NCBI RefSeq assembly: GCF_910589235.1
Contig: NW_025813595.1
Location: 372,001-436,000, forward strand
Reading direction: 5' to 3'
From: Vespa crabro
Taxonomy: Eukaryota > Arthropoda > Insecta > Hymenoptera > Vespidae
DNA: 64,000 nt
Numbering within the stretch: position 1 is the stretch's first letter; every line of letters begins with the position of its first letter. Made by a program: the position numbers and the translations under genes. Below are positions 1-11,100 of this stretch, piece by piece. A model generated the notes under the pieces. That model was not told the DNA's origin and did not search any database. It saw nothing but the letters and a program-made list of their open reading frames with translations.

Positions 1-70
1 TTGTTATATTCTTTATTCTGCATCGATAGAATATAAAATCAATGAAATTGAACGAGATTTCAAGTTTTCG

Positions 71-115
71 TTTTTCGACGATACGCGTATATGAGCGAAA
101 AATCGTATATACGAT
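71..115. other. Palindromic core of the monomer (representative copy)
   Basis: Three dyads overlap. ATACGCGTAT (81-90) is a perfect 10-bp palindrome. ATCGTATATACGAT (102-115) is a perfect 14-bp palindrome. TTTTTCG (71-77) and CGAAAAA (96-102) form 7-bp inverted arms around the first palindrome. The set recurs in most monomers at the same phase, for example around 412-456 and 753-797. Such dyads can form hairpins or cruciforms or serve as binding sites for dimeric proteins; no specific protein is implied. Many monomer indels fall inside this core. Confidence 0.85.
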
Positions 116-247
116 ATGAAAGAATGTTAAAAACTTTGATTCCAATATAAAATAGATGTTCGATCTTATGAAATGCAATGTTCTGAATCGATTGGTAACA
201 TTTTTCTAACTGTGGCACAAGTATTATTAAAGATTTCACGATTTTAT

Positions 248-264
248 CTTCGCATATACCGAAA
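248..264 (-). other. CENP-B-box-like 17-mer (representative copy)
   Basis: On the minus strand this reads TTTCGGTATATGCGAAG. Against the CENP-B box pattern nTTCGnnnnAnnCGGGn it keeps TTCG, the central A and the first CG, so 7 of 9 fixed positions; the last two G are A. It occurs once per monomer at constant phase, and most copies keep it. CENP-B binding is established for mammals; relatives derived from pogo-like transposases exist in other animals. A chance match in CpG-rich repeats is quite possible, so this is a candidate only. Confidence 0.35.
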
Positions 265-272
265 TTCGCGTA

Positions 273-293
273 TGTCGATTACGTTTTTCGACA
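273..293. other. Short inverted repeat TGTCGA / TCGACA (representative copy)
   Basis: TGTCGA (273-278) and TCGACA (288-293) are perfect 6-bp inverted arms around a 9-nt T-rich loop. The element is kept in most monomers. Some subfamilies break an arm, for example TCGAAAATT copies near 2994 and 14907 or TCGACTATT copies near 55180. A hairpin or weak protein site is possible, but the sequence alone does not show a role. Confidence 0.6.
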
Positions 294-1023
294 ATTATCA
301 TATGAAAACGCGTATTTAAACATAGTAAAAACGTTATATTCTTGTTATATTCTTTATTCTGCATCGATAGAATATAAAATCAATGAAATTGAACGAGATT
401 TCAAGTTTTCGATTTTCGACGATACGCGTATATGAGCGAAAAATCGTATATACGATATGAAAGAATGTTAAAAACTTTGATTCCAATATAAAATAGTTGT
501 TTGATCCTTTGAAATGCAATGTTCTGAATCGATTGGTAACATTTTTCTAACTGTGGCACAAGTATTATTAAAGATTTCACGATTTTATCTTCGCATATAC
601 CGAAATTCGCGTATGTCAATTACGTTTTTCGACAATTATCATATGAAAACGCGTATTTAAACATAGTAAAAACGTTATATTCTTGTTATATTCTTTATTC
701 TGCATCGATAGAATATAAAATCAATGAAATTGAACGAGATTTCAAGTTTTCGTTTTTCGACGATACGCGTATATGAGCGAAAAATCGTATATACGATATG
801 AAAGAATGTTAAAAACTTTGATTCCAATATAAAATAGATGTCTAATCTTATTAAATGCAATGTTCTGAATCGATTGGTAACATTTTTCTAACTGTGGCAC
901 AAGTATTATTAAAGATTTCACGATTTTATCTTCGCATATACCGAAATTCGCGTATGTCGATTACGTTTTTCGACAATTATCATATGAAAACGCGTATTTA
1001 AACATAGTAAAAACGATATATTC

Positions 1024-2034
1024 TTGTTATATTCTTTATTCTGCATCGATAGAATATAAAATCAATGAAATTGAACGAGATTTCAAGTTTTCGTTTTTCG
1101 ACGATACGCGTATATGAGCGAAAAATCGTATATACGATATGAAAGAATGTTAAAAACTTTGATTCCAATATAAAATAGATGTTTGATCTTATGAAATGCA
1201 ATGTTCTGAATCGATTGGTAACATTTTTCTAACTGTGGCACAAGTATTATTAAAGATTTCACAATTTTATCTTCGCATATACCGAAATTCGCGTATGTCG
1301 ATTACGTTTCTCGACAATTATCATATGAAAACGCGTATTTAAACATAGTAAAAACGATATATTCTTGTTATATTCTTTATTCTGCATCGATAGAATATAA
1401 AATCAATGAAATTGAACGAGATTTCAAGTTTTCGTTTTTCGACGATACGCGTATATGAGCGAAAAATCGTATATACGATATGAAAGAATGTTAAAAACTT
1501 TGATTCCAATATAAAATAGATGTTTGATCTTATGATATGCAATGTTCTGAATCGATTGGTAACATTTTTCTAACTTTGGCACAAATATTATTAAAGATTT
1601 CACGATTTTATCTTCGCATATACCGAAATTCGCGTATGTCGATTAGGTTTTTCGACAATTATCATATGAAAACGCGTATTTAAACATAGTAAAAACGTTA
1701 TATTCTTTATTCTGCATCGATAGAATATAAAATCAATGAAATTGAACGAGATTTCAAATTTTCGTTTTTCGACGATACGCGTTTATGAGCGAAAAATCGT
1801 ATAAACGATATGAAAGAATGTTAAAATTTTGATTCCAATACAAAATAGATGTCTGATCTTATGAAATGCAATGTTCTGAATCGATTGGTAACATTTTTCT
1901 AACTGTGGCACAAGTATTATTAAAGATTTCACGATTTTATCTTCGCATATACCGAAATTCGCGTATGTCGATTAAGTATTTCGACAATTATCATATGAAA
2001 ACGCGTATTTAAACATAGTAAAAACGTTATATTC
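1024..2034 (+). repeat. Trimeric higher-order repeat, 1011 bp, copy 1
   Basis: Three monomers of 341, 341 and 329 bp. The short one has an 11-bp loss near 1697, where AACGTTATATTC runs straight into TTTATTCTGC, and a 1-bp loss in GTTAAAATTTTG near 1820. Private markers include CACAATTTTA near 1260, TATGATATGC near 1531, CTTTGGCACAAATATT near 1571 and the pair GCGTTTATGAG / TATAAACG near 1780. All of these recur 1011 bp downstream, which defines the unit. Confidence 0.9.
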
Positions 2035-3045
2035 TTGTTATATTCTTTATTCTGCATCGATAGAATATAAAATCAATGAAATTGAACGAGATTTCAAGTT
2101 TTCGTTTTTCGACGATACGCTTATATGAGCGAAAAATCGTATATACGATATGAAAGAATGTTAAAAACTTTGATTCCAATATAAAATAGATGTTTGATCT
2201 TATGAAATGCAATGTTCTGAATCGATTGGTAACATTTTTCTAACTGTGGCACAAGTATTATTAAAGATTTCACAATTTTATCTTCGCATATACCGAAATT
2301 CGCGTATGTCGATTACGTTTTTCGACAATTATCATATGAAAACGCGTATTTAAACATAGTAAAAACGATATATTCTTGTTATATTCTTTATTCTGCATCG
2401 ATAGAATATAAAATCAATGAAATTGAACGAGATTTCAAGTTTTCGTTTTTCGACGATACGCGTATATGAGCGAAAAATCGTATATACGATATGAAAGAAT
2501 GTTAAAAACTTTGATTCCAATATAAAATAGATGTTTGATCTTATGATATGCAATGTTCTGAATCGATTGGTAACATTTTTCTAACTTTGGCACAAATATT
2601 ATTAAAGATTTCACGATTTTATCTTCGCATATACCGAAATTCGCGTATGTCGATTAGGTTTTTCGACAATTATCATATGAAAACGCGTATTTAAACATAG
2701 TAAAAACGTTATATTCTTTATTCTGCATCGATAGAATATAAAATCAATGAAATTGAACGAGATTTCAAATTTTCGTTTTTCGACGATACGCGTTTATGAG
2801 CGAAAAATCGTATAAACGATATGAAAGAATGTTAAAATTTTGATTCCAATACAAAATAGATGTCTGATCTTATGAAATGCAATGTTCTGAATCGATTGGT
2901 AACATTTTTCTAACTGTGGCACAAGTATTATTAAAGATTTCACGATTTTATCTTCGCATATACCGAAATTCGCGTATGTCGATTAAGTTTTTCGAAAATT
3001 ATCATATGAAAACGCGTATTTAAACATAGTAAAAACGTTATATTC
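2035..3045 (+). repeat. Trimeric higher-order repeat, 1011 bp, copy 2
   Basis: Repeats the preceding unit at offset 1011, including the 11-bp loss near 2708, CACAATTTTA at 2271, TATGATATGC near 2542 and GCGTTTATGAG near 2790. A few substitutions separate the copies; for example the first monomer has ATACGCTTATATG near 2115 where copy 1 has ATACGCGTATATG, and 2985-3000 reads AAGTTTTTCGAAAATT rather than AAGTATTTCGACAATT. The pattern is that of a recent tandem duplication by unequal exchange. Confidence 0.9.
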
Positions 3046-4068
3046 TTGTTATATTCTTTATTCTGCATCGATAGAATATAAAATCAATGAAATTGAACGA
3101 GATTTCAAGTATTCGTTTTTCGACGATACGCGTATATGAGCGAAAAATCGTATATACGATATGAAGGAATGTTAAAAACTTTGATTCCAATATAAAATAG
3201 ATGTTTGATCTTATGAAATGCAATGTCCTGAATCGATTGGTAACATTTTTCTAACTGTGGCACAAGTATTATTTAAGATTTCACGATTTTATCTTCGCAT
3301 ATACAGAAATTCGCTTATGTCGATTACGTTTTTCGACAATTATCATATGAAAACGCGTATTTAAACATAGTAAAAACGTTTTATTCTTGTTATATTCTTT
3401 ATTCTGCATCGATAGAATATAAAATCAATGAAATTGAACGAGATTTCAAGTTTTCGTTTTTCGACGATACGCGTATATGAGCGAAAAATCGTATATACGA
3501 TATGAAAGAATGTTAAAAACTTTGATTCCAATATAAAATAGATGTTTGATCTTATGAAATGCAATGTTCTGAATCGATTGGTAACATTATTCTAACTGTG
3601 GCACAAGTATTATTAAAGATTTCACGATTTTATCTTCGCATATACCGAAATTCGCGTATGTCGATAAAGTTTTTCGAAAATTATCATATGAAAACGCGTA
3701 TTTAAACATAGTAAAAACGTTATATTCTTGTTATATTCTTTATTCTGCATCGATAGAATATAAAATCAATGAAATTGAACGAGATTTCAAGTTTTCGTTT
3801 TTCGACGATACGCGTATATGAGCGAAAAATCGTATATACGATATGAAAGAATGTTAAAAACTTTGATTCCAATATAAAATAGATGTTTGATCTTATGAAA
3901 TGCAATGTTCTGAATCGATTGGTAACATTTTTCTAACTGTGGCACAAGTATTATTAAAGATTTCACGATTTTATCTTCGCATATACCGAAATTCGCGTAT
4001 GTCGATTACGTTTTTCGACAATTATCATATGAAAACGCGTATTTAAACATAGTAAAAACGTTATATTC
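3046..4068 (+). repeat. Junction monomers between the two trimer families
   Basis: Three monomers linking the 1011-bp and 1022-bp trimers. The first carries the X-type markers of the next family (AAGTATTCG, GAAGGAATG, GCAATGTCCTG, ATTATTTAAG and ACAGAAATTCGCTTATG, about 3108-3320). It still has the undeleted GTTAAAAACTTTG, whereas later X copies have lost one A. It may therefore be an older form of X. The others are near-consensus, with ACGTTTTATTC at 3377 and CGATAAAGTTTTTCG near 3662. Confidence 0.75.
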
Positions 4069-5090
4069 TTGTTATATTCTTTATTCTGCATCGATAGAAT
4101 ATAAAATCAATGAAATTGAACGAGATTTCAAGTATTCGTTTTTCGACGATACGCGTATATGAGCGAAAAATCGTATATACGATATGAAGGAATGTTAAAA
4201 CTTTGATTCCAATATAAAATAGATGTTTGATCTTATGAAATGCAATGTCCTGAATCGATTGGTCACATTTTTCTAACTGTGGCACAAGTATTATTTAAGA
4301 TTTCACGATTTTATCTTCGCATATACAGAAATTCGCTTATGTCGATTACGTTTTTCGACAATTATCATATGAAAACGCGTATTTAAACATAGTAAAAACG
4401 TTATATTCTTGTTATATTCTTTATTCTGCATCGATAGAATATAAAATCACTGAAATTGAACGAGATTTCAAGTTTTCGTTTTTCGACGATACGCGTATAT
4501 GAGCGAAAAATCGTATATACGATATGAAAGTATGTTAAAAACTTTGATTCCAATATAAAATAGATGTTTGATCTTATGAAATGCAATGTTCTGAATCGAT
4601 TGGTAACAATTTTCTAACTGTGGCACAAGTATTATTAAAGATTTCACGATTTTATCTTCGCATATACCGAAATTCGCGTATGTCGATTACGTTTTTCGAA
4701 AATTATCATATGAAAACGCGTATTTAAACATAGTAAAAACGTTATATTCTTGATATATTCTTTATTCTGCATCGATAGAATATAAAATCAATGAAATTGA
4801 ACGAGATTTCAAGTTTTCGTTTTTCGACGATACGCGTATATGAGCGAAAAATCGTATATACGATATGAAAGAATGTTAAAAACTTTGATTCCAATATAAA
4901 ATAGATGTTTGATCTTATGAAATGCAATGTTCTGAATCGATTGGTAACATTTTTCTAACTGTGGCACAAGTATTATTAAAGATTTCACGATTTTATCTTC
5001 GCATATACCGAAATTCGCGTATGTCGATTACGTTTTTCGACAATTATCATATGAAAACGCGTATTTAAACATAGTAAAAACGTTATATTC
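4069..5090 (+). repeat. Trimeric higher-order repeat X-Y-Z, 1022 bp, copy 1
   Basis: Monomer X (340 bp) has AAGTATTCG, GAAGGAATG, GCAATGTCCTG, ATTATTTAAG and ACAGAAATTCGCTTATG. Monomer Y has GAAAGTATG near 4527 and GTAACAATTTTC near 4602. Monomer Z has TTCTTGATATATTC near 4748. The same ordered markers recur at offset 1022. One private difference is GGTCACATTT near 4261 against GGTAACATTT in the next copy. Confidence 0.9.
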
Positions 5091-6112
5091 TTGTTATATT
5101 CTTTATTCTGCATCGATAGAATATAAAATCAATGAAATTGAACGAGATTTCAAGTATTCGTTTTTCGACGATACGCGTATATGAGCGAAAAATCGTATAT
5201 ACGATATGAAGGAATGTTAAAACTTTGATTCCAATATAAAATAGATGTTTGATCTTATGAAATGCAATGTCCTGAATCGATTGGTAACATTTTTCTAACT
5301 GTGGCACAAGTATTATTTAAGATTTCACGATTTTATCTTCGCATATACAGAAATTCGCTTATGTCGATTACGTTTTTCGACAATTATCATATGAAAACGC
5401 GTATTTAAACATAGTAAAAACGTTATATTCTTGTTATATTCTTTATTCTGCATCGATAGAATATAAAATCAATGAAATTGAACGAGATTTCAAGTTTTCG
5501 TTTTTCGACGATACGCGTATATGAGCGAAAAATCGTATATACGATATGAAAGAATGTTAAAAACTTTGATTCCAATATAAAATAGATGTTTGATCTTATG
5601 AAATGCAATGTTCTGAATCGATTGGTAACAATTTTCTAACTGTGGCACAAGTATTATTAAAGATTTCACGATTTTATCTTCGCATATACCGAAATTCGCG
5701 TATGTCGATTACGTTTTTCGAAAATTATCATATGAAAACGCGTATTTAAGCATAGTAAAAACGTTATATTCTTGATATATTCTTTATTCTGCATCGATAG
5801 AATATAAAATCAATGAAATTGAACGAGATTTCAAGTTTTCGTTTTTCGACGATACGCGTATATGAGCGAAAAATCGTATATACGATATGAAAGAATGTTA
5901 AAAACTTTGATTCCAATATAAAATAGATGTTTGATCTTATGAAATGCAATGGTCTGAATCGATTGGTAACATTTTTCTAACTGTGGAACAAGTTTTATTA
6001 AAGATTTCACGATTTTATCTTCGCATATACCGAAATTCGCGTAAGTCGATTACGTTTTTCGACAATTATCATATGAAAACGCGTATTTAAACATAGTAAA
6101 AACGTTATATTC
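5091..6112 (+). repeat. Trimeric higher-order repeat X-Y-Z, 1022 bp, copy 2
   Basis: Same X-Y-Z order as the preceding copy at offset 1022, again with X one base short, Y with GTAACAATTTTC near 5624 and Z with TTGATATATTC near 5770. Its Y has lost the GAAAGTATG marker (GAAAGAATG here). Its Z has private changes, including TGGAACAAGTTTTATT near 5984 and CGTAAGTCGATT near 6041. Confidence 0.88.
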
Positions 6113-7135
6113 TTGTTATATTCTTTATTCTGCATCGATAGAATATAAAATCAATGAAATTGAACGAGATTTCAAGTTTTCGTTTTTCGACGATACGCGT
6201 ATATGAGCGAAAAATCGTATATACGATATGAAGGAATGTTAAAAACTTTGATTCCAATATAAAATAGATGTTTGATCTTATGAGATGCAATGTTCTGAAT
6301 CGATTGGTAACATTTTTCTAACTGTGGCACAAGTATTATTAAAGATTTCACGATTTTATCTTCGCATATACCGATATTCGCGTATGTCGATTACGTTTTT
6401 CGACAATTATCATATGTAAACGCGTATTTAAACATAGTAAAAACGTTATATTCTTGTAATATTCTTTATTCTGCATCGATAGAATACAAAATCAATGAAA
6501 TTGAACGAGATTTCAAGTTTTCGTTTTTCGACGATACGCGTATATGAGCGCAAAATCGTATATATGATATGAAAGAATGTTAAAAACTTTGATTACAATA
6601 TGAAATAGATGTTTGTACTTATGAAATGCAATGTTCTGAATCGATTGGTAACATTTTTCTAACTGTGGCACAAGTATTATTAAAGATTTCACGATTTTAT
6701 CTTCGCATATACCGAAATTCGCGTATGTCGATTACGTTTTTCGACAATTATCATAGGAAAACGCGTATTTAAACATAGTAGAAACGTTATATTCTTGTTA
6801 TATTCTTTATTCTGCATCGATAGAATATAAAATCAATGAAATTGAACGAGATTTCAAGTTTTCGTTTTTCGACGACACGCGTATATGAGCGAAAAATCGT
6901 ATATACGATATGAAAGAATGTTAAAAACTTTGATTCGAATATAAAATAGATGCTTGATCTTATGAAATGCAATGTTCTGAATCGAATGGTAACATTTTTC
7001 TAACTGTGGCACAAGTATTATTTAAGATTTCACGATTTTATCTTCGCATATACAGAAATTCGCTTATGTCGATTACGTTTTTCGACAATTATCATATGAA
7101 AACGCGTATTTAAACATAGTAAAAACGTTATATTC
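6113..7135 (+). repeat. Intervening monomers including an X-like chimera
   Basis: Three monomers separate the second and third trimer copies. The third (6795-7135) looks chimeric. Its left half has unique changes (GACGACACGCG near 6872, GATTCGAATATAAAATAGATGC near 6933, shown here as separate short changes GATTCGAAT and AGATGCTTG). Its right half carries the X markers ATTATTTAAG and ACAGAAATTCGCTTATG. A crossover inside the monomer between an ordinary unit and an X unit would explain it. Confidence 0.75.
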
Positions 7136-8157
7136 TTGTTATATTCTTTATTCTGCATCGATAGAATATAAAATCAATGAAATTGAACGAGATTTCAAGT
7201 TTTCGTTTTTCGACGATACGCGTATATGAGCGAAAAATCGTATATACGATATGAAAGTATGTTAAAAACTTTGATTCCAATATAAAATAGATGTTTGATC
7301 TTATGAAATGCAATGTTCTGAATCGATTGGTAACAATTTTCTAACTGTGGCACAAGTATTATTAAAGATTTCACGATTTTATCTTCGCATATACCGAAAT
7401 TCGCGTATGTCGATTACGTTTTTCGAAAATTATCATATGAAAACGCGTATTTAAGCATAGTAAAAACGTTATATTCTTGATATATTCTTTATTCTGCATC
7501 GATAGAATATAAAATCAATGAAATTGAACGAGATTTCAAGTTTTCGTTTTTCGACGATACGCGTATATGAGCGAAAAATCGTATATACGATATGAAAGAA
7601 TGTTAAAAACTTTGATTCCAATATAAAATAGATGTTTGATCTTATGAAATGCAATGTTCTGAATCGATTGGTAACATTTTTCTAACTGTGGCACAAGTAT
7701 TATTAAAGATTTCACGATTTTATCTTCGCATATACCGAAATTCGCGTATGTCGATTACGTTTTTCGACAATTATCATATGAAAACGCGTATTTAAACATA
7801 GTAAAAACGTTATATTCTTGTTATATTCTTTATTCTGCATCGATAGAATATAAAATCAATGAAATTGAACGAGATTTCAAGTATTCGTTTTTCGACGATA
7901 CGCGTATATGAGCGAAAAATCGTATATACGATATGAAGGAATGTTAAAACTTTGATTCCAATATAAAATAGATGTTTGATCTTATGAAATGCAATGTCCT
8001 GAATCGATTGGTAACATTTTTCTAACTGTGGCACAAGTATTATTTAAGATTTCACGATTTTATCTTCGCATATACAGAAATTCGCTTATGTCGATTACGT
8101 TTTTCGACAATTATCATATGAAAACGCGTATTTAAACATAGTAAAAACGTTATATTC
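7136..8157 (+). repeat. Trimer family, third copy in Y-Z-X order
   Basis: Y (GAAAGTATG near 7254, GTAACAATTTTC near 7331), Z (TTGATATATTC near 7477) and X (AAGTATTCG near 7880, GAAGGAATG, ACAGAAATTCGCTTATG near 8081) follow one another. The phase is 2727 bp from the first trimer (8 monomers minus one base). With the X-like half just upstream, the block X'-Y-Z-X is a partial third and fourth repeat of the same family. Confidence 0.88.
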
Positions 8158-11100
8158 TTGTTATATTCTTTATTATGCATCGATAGAATATAAAATCATT
8201 GAAATTGAACAAGATTTCAAGTTTTCGTTTTTCGACGATACGCGTATATGAGCGAAAAATCGTATATACGATATGAAAGAATGTTAAAAACTTTGATTCC
8301 AATATAAAATAGATGTTTGATCTTATGAAATGCAATGTTCTAAAGCGATTGGTAACATTTATCTAACTGTGGCACAAGTATTGTTAAAGATTTCACGATT
8401 TTATCTTCGCATATACCGAAATTCGCGTAAGTCGATTACGTATTTCGACAATTATCATATGAAAACGCGTATTTAAACATAGTAAAAACGTTTTATTCTT
8501 GTTATATTATTTATTCGGCATCGATAGAATATAAAATCAATGAAATTGAACGAGATTTCAAGTTTTTGTTTTTCGATGATACGCGTATATGAGCAAATAA
8601 TCGTATATACGATATGAAAGAATGTTAAAAACTTTGATTCCAATACAAAATAGATGTTTGATCTTATGAAATGCAATGTCCTGAATCGATTGGTAACATT
8701 TTTCTAACTGTGGTACTAGTATTATTAAAGATTTCACGATTTTATCTTCGCATATACCGAAATTCGCGTATGTCGATTACGTATTTCGACAATTATCTAA
8801 TGAAAACGCGTATTTTAACATAGTAAAAATATTATATTCTTGTTATATTATTTATTCGGCATTGATAGAATATAAAATCAATGAAATTGAACGAGATTTC
8901 AAGTTTTTGTTTTTCGATGATACGCGTATATGAGCAAATAATCGTATATACGATATGAAAGAATGTTACAAACTTTGATTCCAATATAAAATAGAAGTTT
9001 GATCTTATGAAATGCAATGTTCTGAATCGATTGGTAACATTTTTCTAACTGTGGCACAAGTATTATTAAAGATTTCACGATTTTATCTTCGCATATACCG
9101 AAATTCGAGCATGTCGATTACGTTTTTCGACAATTATCATATGAAAACGAGTATTTGAACATAGTAAAAACGTTATATTCTTGTTATATTCTTATTCTGC
9201 TTCGATAGAATATAATATCAATGAAATTGAACGAGATTTCAAGTTTTCGTTTATCGACGATACGAGTATATGAGCGAAAAATCGTATATACGATATGAAA
9301 GAATGTTAAAGACTTTGATTCCAATATAAAATAGATGTTTGATCTTATGAAATGCAATGTTCTGAATCGACTGGTAACATTTTTCTAACTGTGGCACAAG
9401 TATTATTAAAGATTTCACGATTTTATCTTCGCATATACCGAAATTCGCGTATGTCGATTACGTATTTCGACAATTATCTAATGAAAACGCGTATTTAAAC
9501 ATAGTAAAAACGTTATATTCATGTTATGTTCTTTATTCTGCATCGATAGAATATAAAATCAATTAAAATGAACGAGATTTCAAGTTTTCGTTTTTCGATG
9601 ATACGCGTATATGAGCGAAAAATCGTATATACGATATGAAAGAATGTTAAAAACTTTGATTCCAATATAAAATAGATGTTTGATCTTATGAAATGCAATG
9701 TTCTCAATCGATTGGTAACATTTTTCTAACTGTGGCACAAGTATTATTAAAGATTTCACGATTTTATCTTCGCATATACCGAAATTCGCGTATTTCGATT
9801 ACGTTTTTCGATAATTATCATATGAAAACGCGTATTTAAACATAGTAAAAACGATGTATTCTTGTTTTATTCTTTATTCTGCATCGATAGAAAATAAAAT
9901 CAATGAAATTGAACGAGATTTCAAGTTTTCGATTTTCGACGATACGCGTATATGAGCGAAAAATCGTATATACGATATGAAAGAATGTTAAACACTTTGA
10001 TTCTAATATAAAATAGATGTTTGATCTTATGAAATGCAATGTTCTCAATCGATTGGTAACATTTTTCTAACTGTGGCACAAGTATTATTAAAGATTTCAC
10101 GATTTCATCTTCGCATATACCGAAATTCGCGTATGTCGATTAGGCTTTTCGAAAATTATCATATGAAAACGCGTATTTAAACATAGTAAAAACGTTATAT
10201 TCTTGTTATATTCTTTATTATGCATCGATAGAATATTAAATCATTGAAATTGAACGAGATTTCAAGTTATCGTTTTTCGACGATACGCGTATATGAGCGA
10301 ATAATCGTATATACGATATGAAAGAATTTTAAACACTTTGATTCTAATATAAAATAGATGTTTGATCTTATGAAATGCAATGTTCTCAATCGATTGGTAA
10401 CATTTTTCTAACGGTGGCACAAGTATTATTAAAGATTTCACGATTTTATCTTCGCATATACCGAAATTCGCGTATGTCGATTACGTTTTTCGATAATTAT
10501 CATATGAAAACGCGTATTTAATCATAGTAAAAACGTTATATTCTTGTTTTATTCTTTATTCTGCATCGATAGAAAATAAAATCAATGAAATTGAACGAGA
10601 TTTCAAGTTTTCGATTTTCGACGATACGCGTATATGAGCGAAAAATCGTATATACGATATGAAAGAATGTTAAACACTTTGATTCTAATATAAAATAGAT
10701 GTTTGATCTTATGAAATGCAATGTTCTCAATCGATTGGTAACATTTTTCTAACTGTGGCACAAGTATTATTAAAGATTTCACGATTTTATCTTCGCATAT
10801 ACCGAAATTCGCGTATGTCGATTACGTTTTTCGATAATTTTCATATGAAAACGCGTATTTAAACATAGTAAAAACGTTATATTCTTGTTATATTCTTTAT
10901 TCTGCATCGATAGAATATAAAATCATTGAAATTGAACGAGATTTCAAGTTATCGTTTTTCGACGATACGCGTATATGAGCGAATAATCGTATATACGATA
11001 TGAAAGAATGTTAAAAACTTTGATTCCAATATAAAATAGATGTTTGATCTTATGAAATGCAATGTACTGAATCGATTGGTAACATTTTTCTAACTGTGGT

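Larger units (their letters stand above)
1..341 (+). repeat. Reference satellite monomer (first copy) with internal map
   Basis: This copy gives a coordinate system for the rest. Positions 1-60 are an AT-rich leader with an ATCGAT site near 22. Positions 61-115 are a palindrome-rich, CpG-rich core. Positions 116-180 are AT-rich. Positions 181-265 are the best conserved stretch by eye, containing AATCGATT near 187, CTGTGGCACAAG near 220 and the CENP-B-box-like element at 248-264. Positions 266-341 hold a short inverted repeat and an ACGCGT. The start chosen is arbitrary because a tandem array has no natural first base. One variant here, CGATCTTATG at 171, differs from the common TGATCTTATG. 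Confidence 0.95.
1..1023 (+). repeat. Three near-consensus monomers at the left edge
   Basis: Three full 341-bp units (1-341, 342-682, 683-1023) with only scattered differences, such as GATTTTCGACG rather than GTTTTTCGACG near 411 and ATTAAATGC rather than ATGAAATGC near 850. No higher-order pattern of their own is evident. The window begins inside the array, so their left context is unknown. Confidence 0.85.

Noticed and set aside
1..341. Ancestral half-repeat inside the monomer (two TTTTTCGAC elements at 71 and 284)
   Set aside because: The two elements are 213 and 128 bp apart around the circle of the repeat, not half a monomer, and flanking similarity is limited to a few bases. A two-fold origin is not supported by eye.
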